Source: DATFDN01 sp035685165
GTDB taxonomy: Bacteria > Pseudomonadota > Alphaproteobacteria > Acetobacterales > Acetobacteraceae
NCBI GenBank assembly: GCA_035685165.1
Contig: DASRBI010000008.1
Span: forward strand, 372,001 to 436,000
Direction of reading: 5' to 3'
Length of the DNA stretch: 64,000 bases
Shown here piece after piece: positions 52,051 to 62,107 of this stretch. The position numbers were made by a program, and so were the translations under genes. Numbering within the stretch: the stretch's first letter is position 1; each line of letters opens with the position of its first letter. Under the pieces are notes generated by a model, which saw nothing but the letters and a program-made list of their open reading frames with translations, was not told where the DNA came from and ran no database searches.

Positions 52051-55000
52051 GTGCCACCGCGCTCCGCCGAGCTCGCGGAAGACCACATCCGGCTGCTGTT
52101 CGATCGCGACTTCTATCTTGCCAGATACAACGACATCGCGGCCCTCGAGCTTGAGCCGCTGAAACATTATATACTCTACGGGCTTCACGAGGGTCGCGAT
52201 CCCAACCCGTTTTTCGACGGAGCCTGGTACCGCGAGCAAAACCCGGACGTGGCGGCGAGCGGCATCCACCCGCTGCTGCACTATCTGCGCGTCGGCGGCG
52301 CCGAGCTGAGGAACCCGCACCCGCGCTTCGATGCGGCGTTCTACGTAGAGCAGCATCCCGAGGCCGCTCTCAATCCGCTGCTGTTCCACATGCTTCTCGG
52401 CCGGGCACGCGGCTTCGCGACCGAACCGCCGTTCGATGCCGCGCTGTTCCTGCCGTCGCAGCGGAAACCGTACGCGCCGCCGCGCGATCTCGTCGTGGAC
52501 GTGGTGGTGCCGTGCTATCGCGGACTGGAAGAGACAAGGCGCTGCCTCGCCTCCGTGCTGGCCGACCCGGATCGCCCGCGCGGGCGCGTGCTGGTGATCG
52601 ACGACGCCTCGCCCGAACCCGCTCTCGCCGCCTACCTCGACGCGCTCGCCGCGGCGGGTCGCGTCGTCCTGCTCCGCAATCAGCGCAATCTCGGCTTCGT
52701 CGCCTCGGCCAATCGCGGCATCGCGGCGGCCGGGTGCGCCGATGTGGCGCTGCTCAACAGCGATGCCGAGGTGCCGCGCGGCTGGCTGCGGCGCCTTGCC
52801 GGACATGCCTACGCCGCGCCGCGCATCGCCTCCGTCTCGCCCTGGTCCAACAACGCAACGATTTGCAGCTACCCGGGCATCGGCGGCGGCGAGCCCGCCT
52901 TCGGCCTCGGTGTCGGCGCGATCGACAGGGCGGCGCAAGAGGCGAACGCGGGACGGCAGGTGCCGGTGCCAGTGACGGTCGGGTTCTGCATGTATATCCG
53001 CCGCGACGCACTCGACGAAGTCGGCAGTTTCGACGAAGCCGCGTTCGGGCGCGGCTATGGGGAGGAGTGCGATTTCTGCCTGCGCGCCGCCGCGCGGGGC
53101 TGGCAGCATGTGCTCGCCTGCGACACCTACGTCTATCATGCGGCGGAGACCAGTTTCGGAGCCTCCGCCGCGGCCTTGCGCGCGAAGGCGGAGGCTTTGC
53201 TGGCGACCCGCTGGCCCGACTACCGCGCGCACGTGCACCGCCATATGCTGCGCGGCACTGTCGAGCCGTTCCGCTTCGCGCTTACCGCCGCGCTCTATCG
53301 CCGTGCCGGTCTGCCCGTGATCCTGCATGTGACGCACGCGCTCGCTGGCGGCGTGGAGCGGCATCTGGACGAGCTCGCGCGCTCGCTGCGCGGCCACGCC
53401 AACCTGCTCTCGCTGCGCCCATCAGGACGGGGCGCGCTGATCGGCGCGCCGACGCTGCCCGGCCACGGCGCGGCTTCGATTCCGGCCGAGCGGACCGATG
53501 CCATTGCCGCGGCGCTCGCCTCCGCCGGCGTGGCGCGGGCGCACGTGCATCACGTCATGAGCGCGGACTTCGATCTGCGCGCGCTGATCCGCGCCCTCGC
53601 GGTGCCCTTCGATCTGACGATCCACGATTATTTCCTGATCTGCCCGCAGGTGAACCTGCTGCCCAGGCTCGACGGTCAGTATTGCGGGGAGCCGGAGCAA
53701 GCGGCGTGCAACGCCTGCATTGCCGAGCGGCCCAATCACGGCGCGCGCGAGATTTTGGAATGGCGCACCCGCCATGACTGGCTGCTGCGCGATGCCGAGC
53801 GGGTACTCTGCCCGAGCGAGGATGCGCGGGCGCGGATCGCGCGTTACGGCGCCGGCGCGCGCGCCGTGCTGGCGCCGCACGAACCGGCAGCGGGCGGCCG
53901 ATGGCCCGTGCGGCGCCGCGCCCTCAAGCGCGGGGAGAGGCTGCGTATTGCGCTTCTTGGCGTGCTCGCCGCACAAAAAGGCTTGCCCACCGTGGCGGCG
54001 TTCGCGCGCGTCGCCGACCCCGCACGCTTCGAACTCGTGCTGATCGGCTATCCCGAATATCGGCTGCCCGCGGAGCTTCGGAAACGGATCAAGATTCTTG
54101 GCCCCTACCAGGACGCCGATTTGCGGCAGTTGTTGGCGAAGGCCGCTCCGCATGTGGTGTGGTTTCCGGCGCAATGGCCCGAGACATGGAGCTACACGCT
54201 CTCGGCCGCGCTCGATGCCGGGCTACCCTTGGTCGCGTCCCGAATCGGCGCTTTCCCCGAGCGCGTCGCCGGCCGCACGCTGACTTGGCTGGTCGATCCG
54301 GATGCGCCGGCCGCATCCTGGATCGCGGCCTTCGAGGCGGTGCGCGCGGCGCTCGGCGCGCGGGCCGCGCCCTCCGAGGCGCGGCGTCCCGCGGTGCCGT
54401 CCTTCTACCCCGACGCCTATCTCGCACCGCTCGGCAAGTCCGGTGCCCGGTCCAAGCCGCCCGCCCGCCTGGCCGCCCGGCCGCGTGTGATCGTGGTGCC
54501 GGAACGCTTTGCCGCCACGGGAATGCCGACGCCCTGCGCCTATATCCGCCTGTTGCAGCCGCTGAGCCACCCGGGGATCGGCGCGGATTTGCGCGTGGCG
54601 CGCGCCGACGAGGCGATGCACATGGGTGCCGACCTGCTGATCACGCACCGGCACGCGATCGGGGACGTGAAGCAGGCGGAGGCGCTGATCGCGCATTGCC
54701 GGCGTGCCGGCATCCGCCTTGTCTACGATCTCGACGACGACCTGCTGCATCTACCGGCCGATCACGCCGACCATGCGCTGTTGCGCGGCCGCGCCGGGAC
54801 GGTGCGGCGGCTGCTGCGCGGCGCGGATGTGGTGTGGGCATCCACACCTGCCCTGGCGGAGCGGCTCAAGCCGGGCGGGAACGCCGCGCTTGTGGTGCCG
54901 AACGCGCTCGATGAGCGGCTTTGGTTTCCCTCGCGCACCCGGATGCAGGCTGTTCGGCAAGGGCCGGTGCGGCTGCTGCTGATGGGCACCAGCACCCACG

Positions 55001-55581
55001 ACGCCGATCTCGCCCTGGTCGAAGCGGCGGTCGAGCGAGTGCTGCGGCGTCACCCGGGGCGCATGACGGTGGACGTGATCGGCATGACGGCCCGCGCGGA
55101 CCTGCCGCGCTGGCTCAAGCGGATGAGCCCGCCGGGCGCGGCGGCCTATTCGTATCCCGGCTTCGTCAACTGGATCATCGCCGCTGGCCCATGGGACGTC
55201 GGCCTCGCGCCGCTCGCCGACACGTCGTTCAACCGCGCCAAGTCGGCGCTGAAGGCGCTCGACTACGCCGCCCTCGGCCTTGCCGTGCTGGCATCCGACG
55301 TGGAGCCTTACCGCGGTTCGATCGCGGACGGCCCCGGCGGGATCTTGGTGCCGCACGATCCCGCCGCCTGGGAGGAGGCGATCGAGCGTCTCGTCCGTCT
55401 GGGTCGCACCCGCCGGAACTTGGCAGCGGGCGGGCGGGCAGCGGTGGTCGCCGAGCACACGCTCGCGGCGCGGGCGCCGCTATGGCAGGCGGCCTTGCGC
55501 GCCGCATTGATCCGGGAGAACGGTGCCGCGCGGACGGCTCGAGGCAGAACGGTGGCCCGGGCGCTTCACGCCACCCGGTAG
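52051..55581 (+). CDS. Large multi-domain glycosyltransferase (GT2 plus two GT-B modules)
   Basis: 1176 aa. Residues about 15-125 hold three units of the type FDxxxYxxxxPDxAxxGxxP followed by HYxxxG. A GT2 domain covers ~148-370 (VVVPCYRGLEETRRCLASVL, VIDDASPEP, ALLNSDAEVPRGWL). A GT4-like GT-B module covers ~415-790 (VILHVTHALAGGVERHLDEL). A third, GT-B-type module runs from ~810 (LVYDLDDDLLHLPADHADHA, then VPNALDERLWF). The GTG start directly follows the stop of the preceding gene. A single polypeptide carrying three transferase modules suggests it builds several linkages of one glycan. Confidence 0.85.
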   Translation: MPPRSAELAEDHIRLLFDRDFYLARYNDIAALELEPLKHYILYGLHEGRDPNPFFDGAWYREQNPDVAASGIHPLLHYLRVGGAELRNPHPRFDAAFYVEQHPEAALNPLLFHMLLGRARGFATEPPFDAALFLPSQRKPYAPPRDLVVDVVVPCYRGLEETRRCLASVLADPDRPRGRVLVIDDASPEPALAAYLDALAAAGRVVLLRNQRNLGFVASANRGIAAAGCADVALLNSDAEVPRGWLRRLAGHAYAAPRIASVSPWSNNATICSYPGIGGGEPAFGLGVGAIDRAAQEANAGRQVPVPVTVGFCMYIRRDALDEVGSFDEAAFGRGYGEECDFCLRAAARGWQHVLACDTYVYHAAETSFGASAAALRAKAEALLATRWPDYRAHVHRHMLRGTVEPFRFALTAALYRRAGLPVILHVTHALAGGVERHLDELARSLRGHANLLSLRPSGRGALIGAPTLPGHGAASIPAERTDAIAAALASAGVARAHVHHVMSADFDLRALIRALAVPFDLTIHDYFLICPQVNLLPRLDGQYCGEPEQAACNACIAERPNHGAREILEWRTRHDWLLRDAERVLCPSEDARARIARYGAGARAVLAPHEPAAGGRWPVRRRALKRGERLRIALLGVLAAQKGLPTVAAFARVADPARFELVLIGYPEYRLPAELRKRIKILGPYQDADLRQLLAKAAPHVVWFPAQWPETWSYTLSAALDAGLPLVASRIGAFPERVAGRTLTWLVDPDAPAASWIAAFEAVRAALGARAAPSEARRPAVPSFYPDAYLAPLGKSGARSKPPARLAARPRVIVVPERFAATGMPTPCAYIRLLQPLSHPGIGADLRVARADEAMHMGADLLITHRHAIGDVKQAEALIAHCRRAGIRLVYDLDDDLLHLPADHADHALLRGRAGTVRRLLRGADVVWASTPALAERLKPGGNAALVVPNALDERLWFPSRTRMQAVRQGPVRLLLMGTSTHDADLALVEAAVERVLRRHPGRMTVDVIGMTARADLPRWLKRMSPPGAAAYSYPGFVNWIIAAGPWDVGLAPLADTSFNRAKSALKALDYAALGLAVLASDVEPYRGSIADGPGGILVPHDPAAWEEAIERLVRLGRTRRNLAAGGRAAVVAEHTLAARAPLWQAALRAALIRENGAARTARGRTVARALHATR

Positions 55582-56234
55582 AACCACTCCGCGGCGAAGG
55601 CACAAAGAGCCAGCAGAACAGGTGCCAGCCAAAGCGGTGCCATGCGGGGCGCGCGGATCGAGCCGGCGACGCGCTTGCGCCCGGTCACCATGGCCGGGAC
55701 GAGCCGATGCCCCTTGGCAAAGCCGTAGATCGCGACCGCGGCGACATGCAGCGTTATCGCGACCGCAAGGGCATACCATAACCAAACATGCAGGCTGGCG
55801 ATCAAATTCAAGCTCCAGTTCGGCAGCACCTCGGTCAGCGGGCCGTCGTTTGAGACGTCGTTGTTCAACAGCACGCCGTCCACCGTCTCCGCCAGCAGCA
55901 GCGTGAGCATCAGCACGACCATCCAGCCGCCGGCTTCGTTATGGCCGAGCCTTGTGTCGGGCTCGCGGACGAGTATGCGGCGCAAATGGCGCAGCGCGGC
56001 GCCGGGTGGGGCAACAAAGCTCGTGAAGCGCGCCGACTCGCTGCCCACAAAGCCCCACGCGATGCGAAACAGCACGATCGTAAGCAGCGACCGGCCGCCA
56101 AGCAGGTGCCAGTCGATCCAGCCGAGTCGGGAGGTGGCGTACTCGAACGCAACCAGCGCGACGGCCAGCCAGTGGAACAGCCGTACCGGCAAGTCCCACA
56201 CGTGGACCGATCGGACGGAGTGAGGGGAGGTCAC
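55566..56234 (-). CDS. Cytochrome b561-type di-heme membrane protein
   Basis: About 222 aa with four membrane segments. VWDLPVRLFHWLAVALVAFE (first heme His) is the start of the cytochrome b561/Ni-Fe hydrogenase b-type family. WHLLGGRSLLTIVLFRIAWG and SLHVWLWYALAVAITLHVAA carry the other His candidates. It moves electrons across or along the inner membrane; the partner is not in the window. Start uncertain: GTG 56234 is proposed, TTG 56291 is an in-frame alternative. Convergent with the large glycosyltransferase and overlapping its end by 16 bases. Confidence 0.82.
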   Translation of the reverse strand: MTSPHSVRSVHVWDLPVRLFHWLAVALVAFEYATSRLGWIDWHLLGGRSLLTIVLFRIAWGFVGSESARFTSFVAPPGAALRHLRRILVREPDTRLGHNEAGGWMVVLMLTLLLAETVDGVLLNNDVSNDGPLTEVLPNWSLNLIASLHVWLWYALAVAITLHVAAVAIYGFAKGHRLVPAMVTGRKRVAGSIRAPRMAPLWLAPVLLALCAFAAEWFYRVA

Positions 56235-56304
56235 GACAATGACAAAAGCATTCGGATGTTGAAACGCAAGCGTCGCGGTGGAAGCTTGCAAGGGATCGCC
56301 CTGC

Positions 56305-56384
56305 CGTCATGCCCGCGAAGGCGGGCACCCAGGCGTGCTGCAAAGTGCCGGTAATCCTGAGTTCCCGCTTTGGCGGGAATGACG
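56305..56384. repeat. Paired REP/BIME-like palindromic element
   Basis: Two hairpins in one 80-base unit: GCCCGC-GAAG-GCGGGC (56311-56326) and TTCCCGC-TTTG-GCGGGAA (56362-56379). The unit is bounded by inverted ends CGTCAT (56305-56310) and ATGACG (56379-56384). This is the widespread proteobacterial type of dispersed palindrome pair. It occupies the gap between the cytochrome b561 and FAD monooxygenase genes. Confidence 0.75.
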
Positions 56385-56448
56385 AGGGAGGCGCGCTGGC
56401 AATCAAGATCGCTATGGTAGCGAGTGGCAAGAGACAAAGAGAATGCGC

Positions 56449-57645
56449 TCATACCGCCACACTCAAAGCGTCATATTCGAACAGCCAGTTATAGCGTGCC
56501 TCCACCTTGTCGGGCGCGAATTCCCGGTCGACGAACGCGGCCGCTCCCGCCGCATCCGCGAGCTCCGGGTTGTGGAAGCGCCCGGCGTTGTCCTGCGCGC
56601 CACGCACGATGCGCGTGGTGCGGTCGAGTCGGGCCTGCTCGTAGCGCCGTAGCGCCGTCGCCACATCGTCCCCATAGCGTTCCAGGCAGCGCGCCAGCAC
56701 CATGCCGTCCTCGATCGCCATGTTGGCGCCCTGCGCCAAAAACGGCAGCGTGGGATGGCACGCATCGCCGAGCAAGGTAACGCGCCCCACCGACCAGCGC
56801 GGCAGCGCATCGCGGCTCAGCAGCGCCCATTTATATGGTATGTCGATGGCGCGGATGACCGCATGCACGTCCGGGTGCCACGCGGCGAGGTCGCGCAGGC
56901 ACTCCGCCGTGCTACCGGGGATCGACCACCCCTCTACCCGCCAGTCGTCGCGCTCCACGGCGCCCACCATGTTGAGCAGCTCGCCGCGCCGCAGCGGATA
57001 CATCACCACATGCCCGTGCGGACCGATCCAGTTCACCCCGACCGCGCCGCGCATGTGCGCGGGAACGCGCTCCATCGGCACCACGCCCCGCCAGGCCACG
57101 ATGCCGGTAAATTGGGCACGCTCGTTGGCGAACAGCGTCTCGCGGATGCGCGAATGCACGCCGTCGGCGCCTACCAGCGCGTCGCCGCACACGCGCTCGC
57201 CGCTGGTCAGCAGCAGGGTCACGCCGTCTGCGTCCTGCGTGAAGCCCTCCGCCCGCGCACCCTTGTGCAGCTTGCCGGGCGCGCGCGCTTCGAATGCTTC
57301 GCGCAGCACGCGGTGGAAGTCGCCGCGGTGCACCATCCAGTAGGGCGCGCCCCAGCGCGCGACCGCCTGCTCCCCGAGGTCCTGGAGCTTCCAGGATTGC
57401 CCGGTGCTGAACAGACGCACCTCCTTGCCCGCAGGCATGCTGGCGATCGCGGTCATCTCCGATTCCAGGCCGAGGGCGCACAGCACGCGCGTGCCATTGG
57501 GCGCGAGCTGCACGCCCGCGCCCACCTCGCGCGGATCGGCAGCCTGCTCGAACACGTCCACCGCGACGCCGCGGCGCAACAGAGCGAGGGCGGCCACCAG
57601 CCCGCCGATGCCGCCGCCCGCGATCAGGACATGGAGCCGAGTCAT
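56449..57645 (-). CDS. FAD-dependent aromatic-ring monooxygenase (salicylate hydroxylase-like)
   Basis: 398 aa class A flavoprotein monooxygenase. HVLIAGGGIGGLVAALALLR (FAD fold), ALVGADGVHSRIRETLF (the DG motif) and LLGDACHPTLPFLAQGANMA (the GD motif) are all intact. Closest in type to salicylate 1-hydroxylase or 3-hydroxybenzoate 6-hydroxylase. It would hydroxylate an aromatic acid with NAD(P)H and O2. No ring-cleavage gene is nearby in the window. Confidence 0.9.
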   Translation of the reverse strand: MTRLHVLIAGGGIGGLVAALALLRRGVAVDVFEQAADPREVGAGVQLAPNGTRVLCALGLESEMTAIASMPAGKEVRLFSTGQSWKLQDLGEQAVARWGAPYWMVHRGDFHRVLREAFEARAPGKLHKGARAEGFTQDADGVTLLLTSGERVCGDALVGADGVHSRIRETLFANERAQFTGIVAWRGVVPMERVPAHMRGAVGVNWIGPHGHVVMYPLRRGELLNMVGAVERDDWRVEGWSIPGSTAECLRDLAAWHPDVHAVIRAIDIPYKWALLSRDALPRWSVGRVTLLGDACHPTLPFLAQGANMAIEDGMVLARCLERYGDDVATALRRYEQARLDRTTRIVRGAQDNAGRFHNPELADAAGAAAFVDREFAPDKVEARYNWLFEYDALSVAV

Positions 57646-57711
57646 GCGAGGCCGCCCGTTTGAACGGCGGAAAGCGTAGCGCCCGGCCGGCGAGGCGCCT
57701 AGCGGGCGCCC

Positions 57712-60700
57712 TTATTCGGCCGGTTGCGCTACCGCCGCCTTTTTGCGCCGCCGGATACGCTCTTCGAACCGCTGCAACACGACGTAGAACGAGGGCACGA
57801 ACAACACGGCGAGGCAGGTATTGGCCAGCATCCCGGTGGAAACGGTCAGGCCGAGGAAGATGCGCCCGGCCGCCCCCGCGCCGCTCGCGAACACCAGCGG
57901 CAGCACGCCGAGAATGAAGGCGAACGAGGTCATGATGATGGGGCGGAACCGGATGCGCGCAGCGTCAACCGCCGAGTCGTGGATCGACGCGGCCGCCGCC
58001 CGATGCTCACGCGCCACCTCGACGATCAGGATCGCGTTCTTCGCCGAGAGCGCCACCAGCAGGAGCAGCCCGATCTGGGTGTAGAGTGTGTTTGGCAGTC
58101 CGAGCGCCTCGTAGGTCACGGCCGGACCCAGCAGCGACAACGGCACGGCGAGGATGACGGCTAGCGGCGTGATCCAGCTCTCGTACTGACCGGCGAGGCA
58201 GAGATACACGAGCGCAAGCGCCAATCCGAAAACGTAGTAGATTTGGTTGCCTACCAGTTGCTCCTGGTAGGACATGGCCGTCCAGCTAAAGCCGGTGCCG
58301 GGCGGCAGCGTGCGTGCGGCGATCTGCTGCATCAAGTTCATGGACTGGCCGGAGCTGAAACCGGGCGCCGGCAAGCCAACGATCGTCGCTGCAGGATAAA
58401 GATTGTATAATGTCACCAGCGCCGGCCCGATAACCGGCTTTATCTGAACGAGGGCGCCGAGCGGCACCATGTTGCCATCGCTGCTGCGCACGTAGAGATT
58501 GCCCAAATCGCGCGCGTTCAGACGATACTTCGACTCCGCCTGCACATAGACCTGGAAGGTGCGGCCGAACTTGTTGAACTGGTTAACATAGCTTGAGCCG
58601 ATATACCCGCCGAGCGTGTTGAAAATGTCGCCTACCGCGACATGCAGTGTTTCCGCCTTTGTGCGATCCACAATCACCTGCAACTGTGGTACCCCCGCGC
58701 GGAATGAGCTGCCGACGTGCTGCAACTCGCTCTGCGAGGAGGCGTTGGCGACCATCGCCTGGGTGATGCGTTGTAATTCGGTGAAATCCGAGCTGCCGTC
58801 ACGCAGCTCCACCATCATGTTGAAGCCGCTGGAATTGCCGATCCCCTGAATCGGTGGCGGGATCAATACAAGCCCGAGACCGTCCGGCAGGTTGAGGACG
58901 GCGTTTTGCAGCGTTTCATAGATCGTCCGCAGCCCCTGGTCCTTGGCCTTGTCGCGCACCGACCAGTCTTTTAGAATGACGAACGCGGTGCCGTTGCTTG
59001 GCACGGTGGCGAAATTGTCGAGCGCCGAAAGCCCGGCGATGGTCTCCACGGTCTCCACGCCGGGGATTTTCAGCGCGATATCCTTCACCCGTTGCAGGGC
59101 GGCGTTGGTACGCTCCAGCGAAGCGCCGTCGGGCAACTGCAACGCGACGATCACGTATCCCTGATCCTCGGTCGGGATGAACGCGGTCGGCAGGCGCGCC
59201 ATGCCCCACAAGCCGGCGCCGGCGATGACCAGGCCGATGATGACGGTCAGCAGCGCGCGGTTCGTCATGCGCCCGACCAGCCGCACGTAACCGCGCTCGA
59301 TCGCGCCATAGACGCGATTGAACCCCCGCGCGAGGATGCCGCGCTTCTCAGGCGGTTTCGGAACGCGCAACCAGAGCGCGCATTGCGTCGGCTTCAGCGT
59401 CGCCGCGTTGATCGCGCTGATGATCGCGGTCGCCGCGATAACGAGGGCGAATTGCGCGTACATCCGCCCCGTCAGGCCGGGCAGGAACGCCGCCGGCAGG
59501 AAGACCGATATCAGCACGAGCGTGATGCCGATGATGGGGCCGAAGAGCTGCCGCATGGCCTCGATCGCCGCATCATGCGACGACATGCCGCGCTCCATGT
59601 CGGCCGATGCCGCCTCCACGACCACGATCGCGTCGTCCACCACGATGCCGATGGAGAGGATCAGCGCGAACAGGGTGGAGAGGTTGACCGTGAAGCCGAG
59701 CGCCGCCATCGCGGCGAACGCGCCGATGATCGTCACCGGAACGGTCGTCGCCGGCACCAGCATCGCGCGCCAGTCCTGCAAGAAGACGAGGATGACGACC
59801 AGCACGAGCGCGGCTGCCTCGTAGAGCGTCTTGTAGACCTCGTGGATCGAGGCTTTCACGTAGGCGGTGGTATCGTACGGGATGGAATAGGCGAGGCCGG
59901 GGGGAAAGGACTTCGACAGCTCCTCCATCTTCGCGCGCACGCCGCGCGCCACCGCGAGCGCGTTGGCGTCCGGCGTCTGGGCGATGGCGATGCCGGCGGC
60001 GGGCTTGCCGTCACTCGTGAACACCTGCGAGTAGGTCTGCGAGCCCAGCTCGACGCGGCCGACATCGCGAACCCGCGTCACCGCGCCGGCGGCGGCCTTG
60101 ACGATGATGCTGCCGAACTCCGCGGGATCGGCGAGCCGCCCCTGGACATTGACGGTGAACTGGAACGCCTGATCGGCGGGCGCCGGAGGCGCCCCCACCT
60201 GCCCGCCCGTGACCTGCTGGCTTTGTGACTGGATTGCCTGGACGACGTCGGCCGGTGTCAGGCCGCGGGCATAGAGCTTGGTCGGATCGAGCCAGATACG
60301 CATAGCGTACTGGCCGACGCCGTAGATGTTTACGTTCCCGACGCCCGGAACGCGCTGCAGCTCGTTCAGCAGATTGATGGTCGCGTAATTGCTCAGGAAC
60401 AAATTGTCGTATTTTCCGTTCGGCGAGGTGAGCGAGATGATCTGCAAAATCGAAGTCGATTGCTGCTGAACCGTCACGCCCTGCGCCTGCACGGCCTGCG
60501 GCAGCGAGGCCATCGCCGTCGAGACGCGGTTCTGCACCAACACCTGCGCAAAATCGAGGTCGGTGCCGATCGCGAATGTTACCGTCAGCGCGTAACTGCC
60601 GTCCGAGGCACTGTTCGATTGCATGTAGATCATGTGATTGACACCGTTCACCTGCTGCTCGATCGGCAGGGCGACAGTGTTCATCACGGTCTCGGCGGAG

Positions 60701-60858
60701 GCGCCCGGGTAGCGGGTGGCCACCGCGATGGTGGGCGGCACCACGTTGGGGTACTGCGAGATCGGCAGCTCAAAGACGGCGACCGCGCCGATCAGGACGA
60801 ACAGGATCGCGAGGACGTTGGCGAGGACCGGCCGCTCGATGAAGAACTTGGAGATCAT
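57712..60858 (-). CDS. RND multidrug efflux permease (AcrB/MexB, HAE1 type)
   Basis: 1048 aa inner-membrane proton antiporter. FFIERPVLANVLAILFVLIG at the start and twelve predicted helices. The proton-relay Asp pair is in LSIGIVVDDAIVVVEA, and the Lys in LLLVALSAKNAILIVEVARE. Two large periplasmic loops carry typical porter-domain strands (AVALPIEQQVNGVNHMIY). The stop of the adaptor gene immediately precedes this ATG. No outer-membrane channel gene or TetR regulator accompanies the pair. Confidence 0.96.
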   Translation of the reverse strand: MISKFFIERPVLANVLAILFVLIGAVAVFELPISQYPNVVPPTIAVATRYPGASAETVMNTVALPIEQQVNGVNHMIYMQSNSASDGSYALTVTFAIGTDLDFAQVLVQNRVSTAMASLPQAVQAQGVTVQQQSTSILQIISLTSPNGKYDNLFLSNYATINLLNELQRVPGVGNVNIYGVGQYAMRIWLDPTKLYARGLTPADVVQAIQSQSQQVTGGQVGAPPAPADQAFQFTVNVQGRLADPAEFGSIIVKAAAGAVTRVRDVGRVELGSQTYSQVFTSDGKPAAGIAIAQTPDANALAVARGVRAKMEELSKSFPPGLAYSIPYDTTAYVKASIHEVYKTLYEAAALVLVVILVFLQDWRAMLVPATTVPVTIIGAFAAMAALGFTVNLSTLFALILSIGIVVDDAIVVVEAASADMERGMSSHDAAIEAMRQLFGPIIGITLVLISVFLPAAFLPGLTGRMYAQFALVIAATAIISAINAATLKPTQCALWLRVPKPPEKRGILARGFNRVYGAIERGYVRLVGRMTNRALLTVIIGLVIAGAGLWGMARLPTAFIPTEDQGYVIVALQLPDGASLERTNAALQRVKDIALKIPGVETVETIAGLSALDNFATVPSNGTAFVILKDWSVRDKAKDQGLRTIYETLQNAVLNLPDGLGLVLIPPPIQGIGNSSGFNMMVELRDGSSDFTELQRITQAMVANASSQSELQHVGSSFRAGVPQLQVIVDRTKAETLHVAVGDIFNTLGGYIGSSYVNQFNKFGRTFQVYVQAESKYRLNARDLGNLYVRSSDGNMVPLGALVQIKPVIGPALVTLYNLYPAATIVGLPAPGFSSGQSMNLMQQIAARTLPPGTGFSWTAMSYQEQLVGNQIYYVFGLALALVYLCLAGQYESWITPLAVILAVPLSLLGPAVTYEALGLPNTLYTQIGLLLLVALSAKNAILIVEVAREHRAAAASIHDSAVDAARIRFRPIIMTSFAFILGVLPLVFASGAGAAGRIFLGLTVSTGMLANTCLAVLFVPSFYVVLQRFEERIRRRKKAAVAQPAE

Positions 60859-61980
60859 TCAGCTTGCCGGCGGCGGCGCCGGTTGCGGTGCGACCTTGTT
60901 GCCGGGTATCGCTCGCTCCAGGCCGGTGACGACGACGTTGTCGTCGGGTTGCAGCCCGGCTGTGATGACGCGCAGCGCCCCTTCCGGCTGGCCGAGCGTC
61001 AGGTGGCGCTTTTCGACCACGTTGTCCTTGTTGACCACGAGGACGTATCGCCCCTCCTGGTCGGCGCCCAGCGACACCTCCGGCACCAGCAGGGCCGGCG
61101 CGGCGAGCACCGGCGCCGAGGCCCGGACATTGGTGTAGTAGCCGGGCAGGATCTCGTTGTTCGGGTTCTGCACCACCGCCCGCGCCAGCACCGTCCCGGT
61201 CGCCGAGTCGGCGGTGGGCGAGACGTAGTCCATTTGGCCTTGATAGGGATAACCCGTCTGCGAGGTGAGGCCGATCGCAAGGGAAACGGCGCTGGGATCC
61301 GGCCAGGGGATACCCTTCTTGCGCAGCGCCGTCTGGAATTGCTGCACCTCCTGGTCGTTGGCACTGAAAGTGACATAGATCGGGTCGAGCTGGACGACGT
61401 TCGCAAGTGCGGTCGGGCTGCCCACGCCGACGAGCTGGCCGAGCGAGACCAGATGGTTGGTCGCCACGCCGTCGAACGGCGCGGTGACGCGGGTGTAGCC
61501 GAGATTGATCGAGGCGATGGCGACCGCGGCCCGGTCGTTCTCCACCTTCGCCTTGGCGCTGTCGCGTGTCGCCTTGGCTTGATCGGCGGCGGTCTGCGCG
61601 GCGGCGAAGCTGTTGACAGCGAGCGTTGCCTGGCGCTGGTACTCGATGGCGGCGAAATCATATTGCGCCTGGTCGGCGGCGAGCTGCGCCTGTGCCTGCT
61701 GAAGCTGGGCCTCGTAGGGGGCGGGTTCGATCAGGAATAGCAGCTGCCCGGCCTTGACCCGGTCGCCGTCCTTGTAAGCGATCTGTTGCACGAAGCCTTG
61801 CACGCGGGCCATGACAGTGACCTGATTGTAGGCAACCGCCATGCCCGTGGCGTTGATGTACGGTGCGACCGTTCGCGCGATCGGATGCATGACGCCAACC
61901 GCGGCCGGCGGTGGCGGCATATAGGCATTTTCTTTTTTGCAGGCGGCGAGGAGAAGCGGCGCGAGCACGGAAGCCGCCAT
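60859..61980 (-). CDS. RND efflux periplasmic adaptor (membrane fusion lipoprotein)
   Basis: 373 aa from ATG 61980. The lipoprotein signal MAASVLAPLLLAAC is followed by an acylation Cys and KKEN. A lipoyl-type half motif (VMARVQGFVQQIAYKDGDRV), a coiled helical hairpin (QAQAQLAADQAQYDFAAIEY) and the second lipoyl half (VTAPFDGVATNHLVSLGQLV) come next, then the beta-barrel. It bridges the permease to an outer-membrane channel. TTG 61998, with GGGGGAAG upstream, is a plausible alternative start. Confidence 0.93.
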   Translation of the reverse strand: MAASVLAPLLLAACKKENAYMPPPPAAVGVMHPIARTVAPYINATGMAVAYNQVTVMARVQGFVQQIAYKDGDRVKAGQLLFLIEPAPYEAQLQQAQAQLAADQAQYDFAAIEYQRQATLAVNSFAAAQTAADQAKATRDSAKAKVENDRAAVAIASINLGYTRVTAPFDGVATNHLVSLGQLVGVGSPTALANVVQLDPIYVTFSANDQEVQQFQTALRKKGIPWPDPSAVSLAIGLTSQTGYPYQGQMDYVSPTADSATGTVLARAVVQNPNNEILPGYYTNVRASAPVLAAPALLVPEVSLGADQEGRYVLVVNKDNVVEKRHLTLGQPEGALRVITAGLQPDDNVVVTGLERAIPGNKVAPQPAPPPAS

Positions 61981-62107
61981 GACCAAGCGCAGGTCCAAGA
62001 TCGACTTCCCCCGCCCCTTTATCGCGGGGCGAACATGCCTCAGCCGGACGGGGCGGCGCAAGTCGTAAGCAACTGACCTAAGTCCGATCTTGTTGCAGCT
62101 TGATGCG

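Noticed and set aside
59092..60228. Long plus-strand frames across the RND genes and elsewhere
   Set aside because: They are antisense frames kept open by high GC; the minus-strand RND proteins have complete family motifs.
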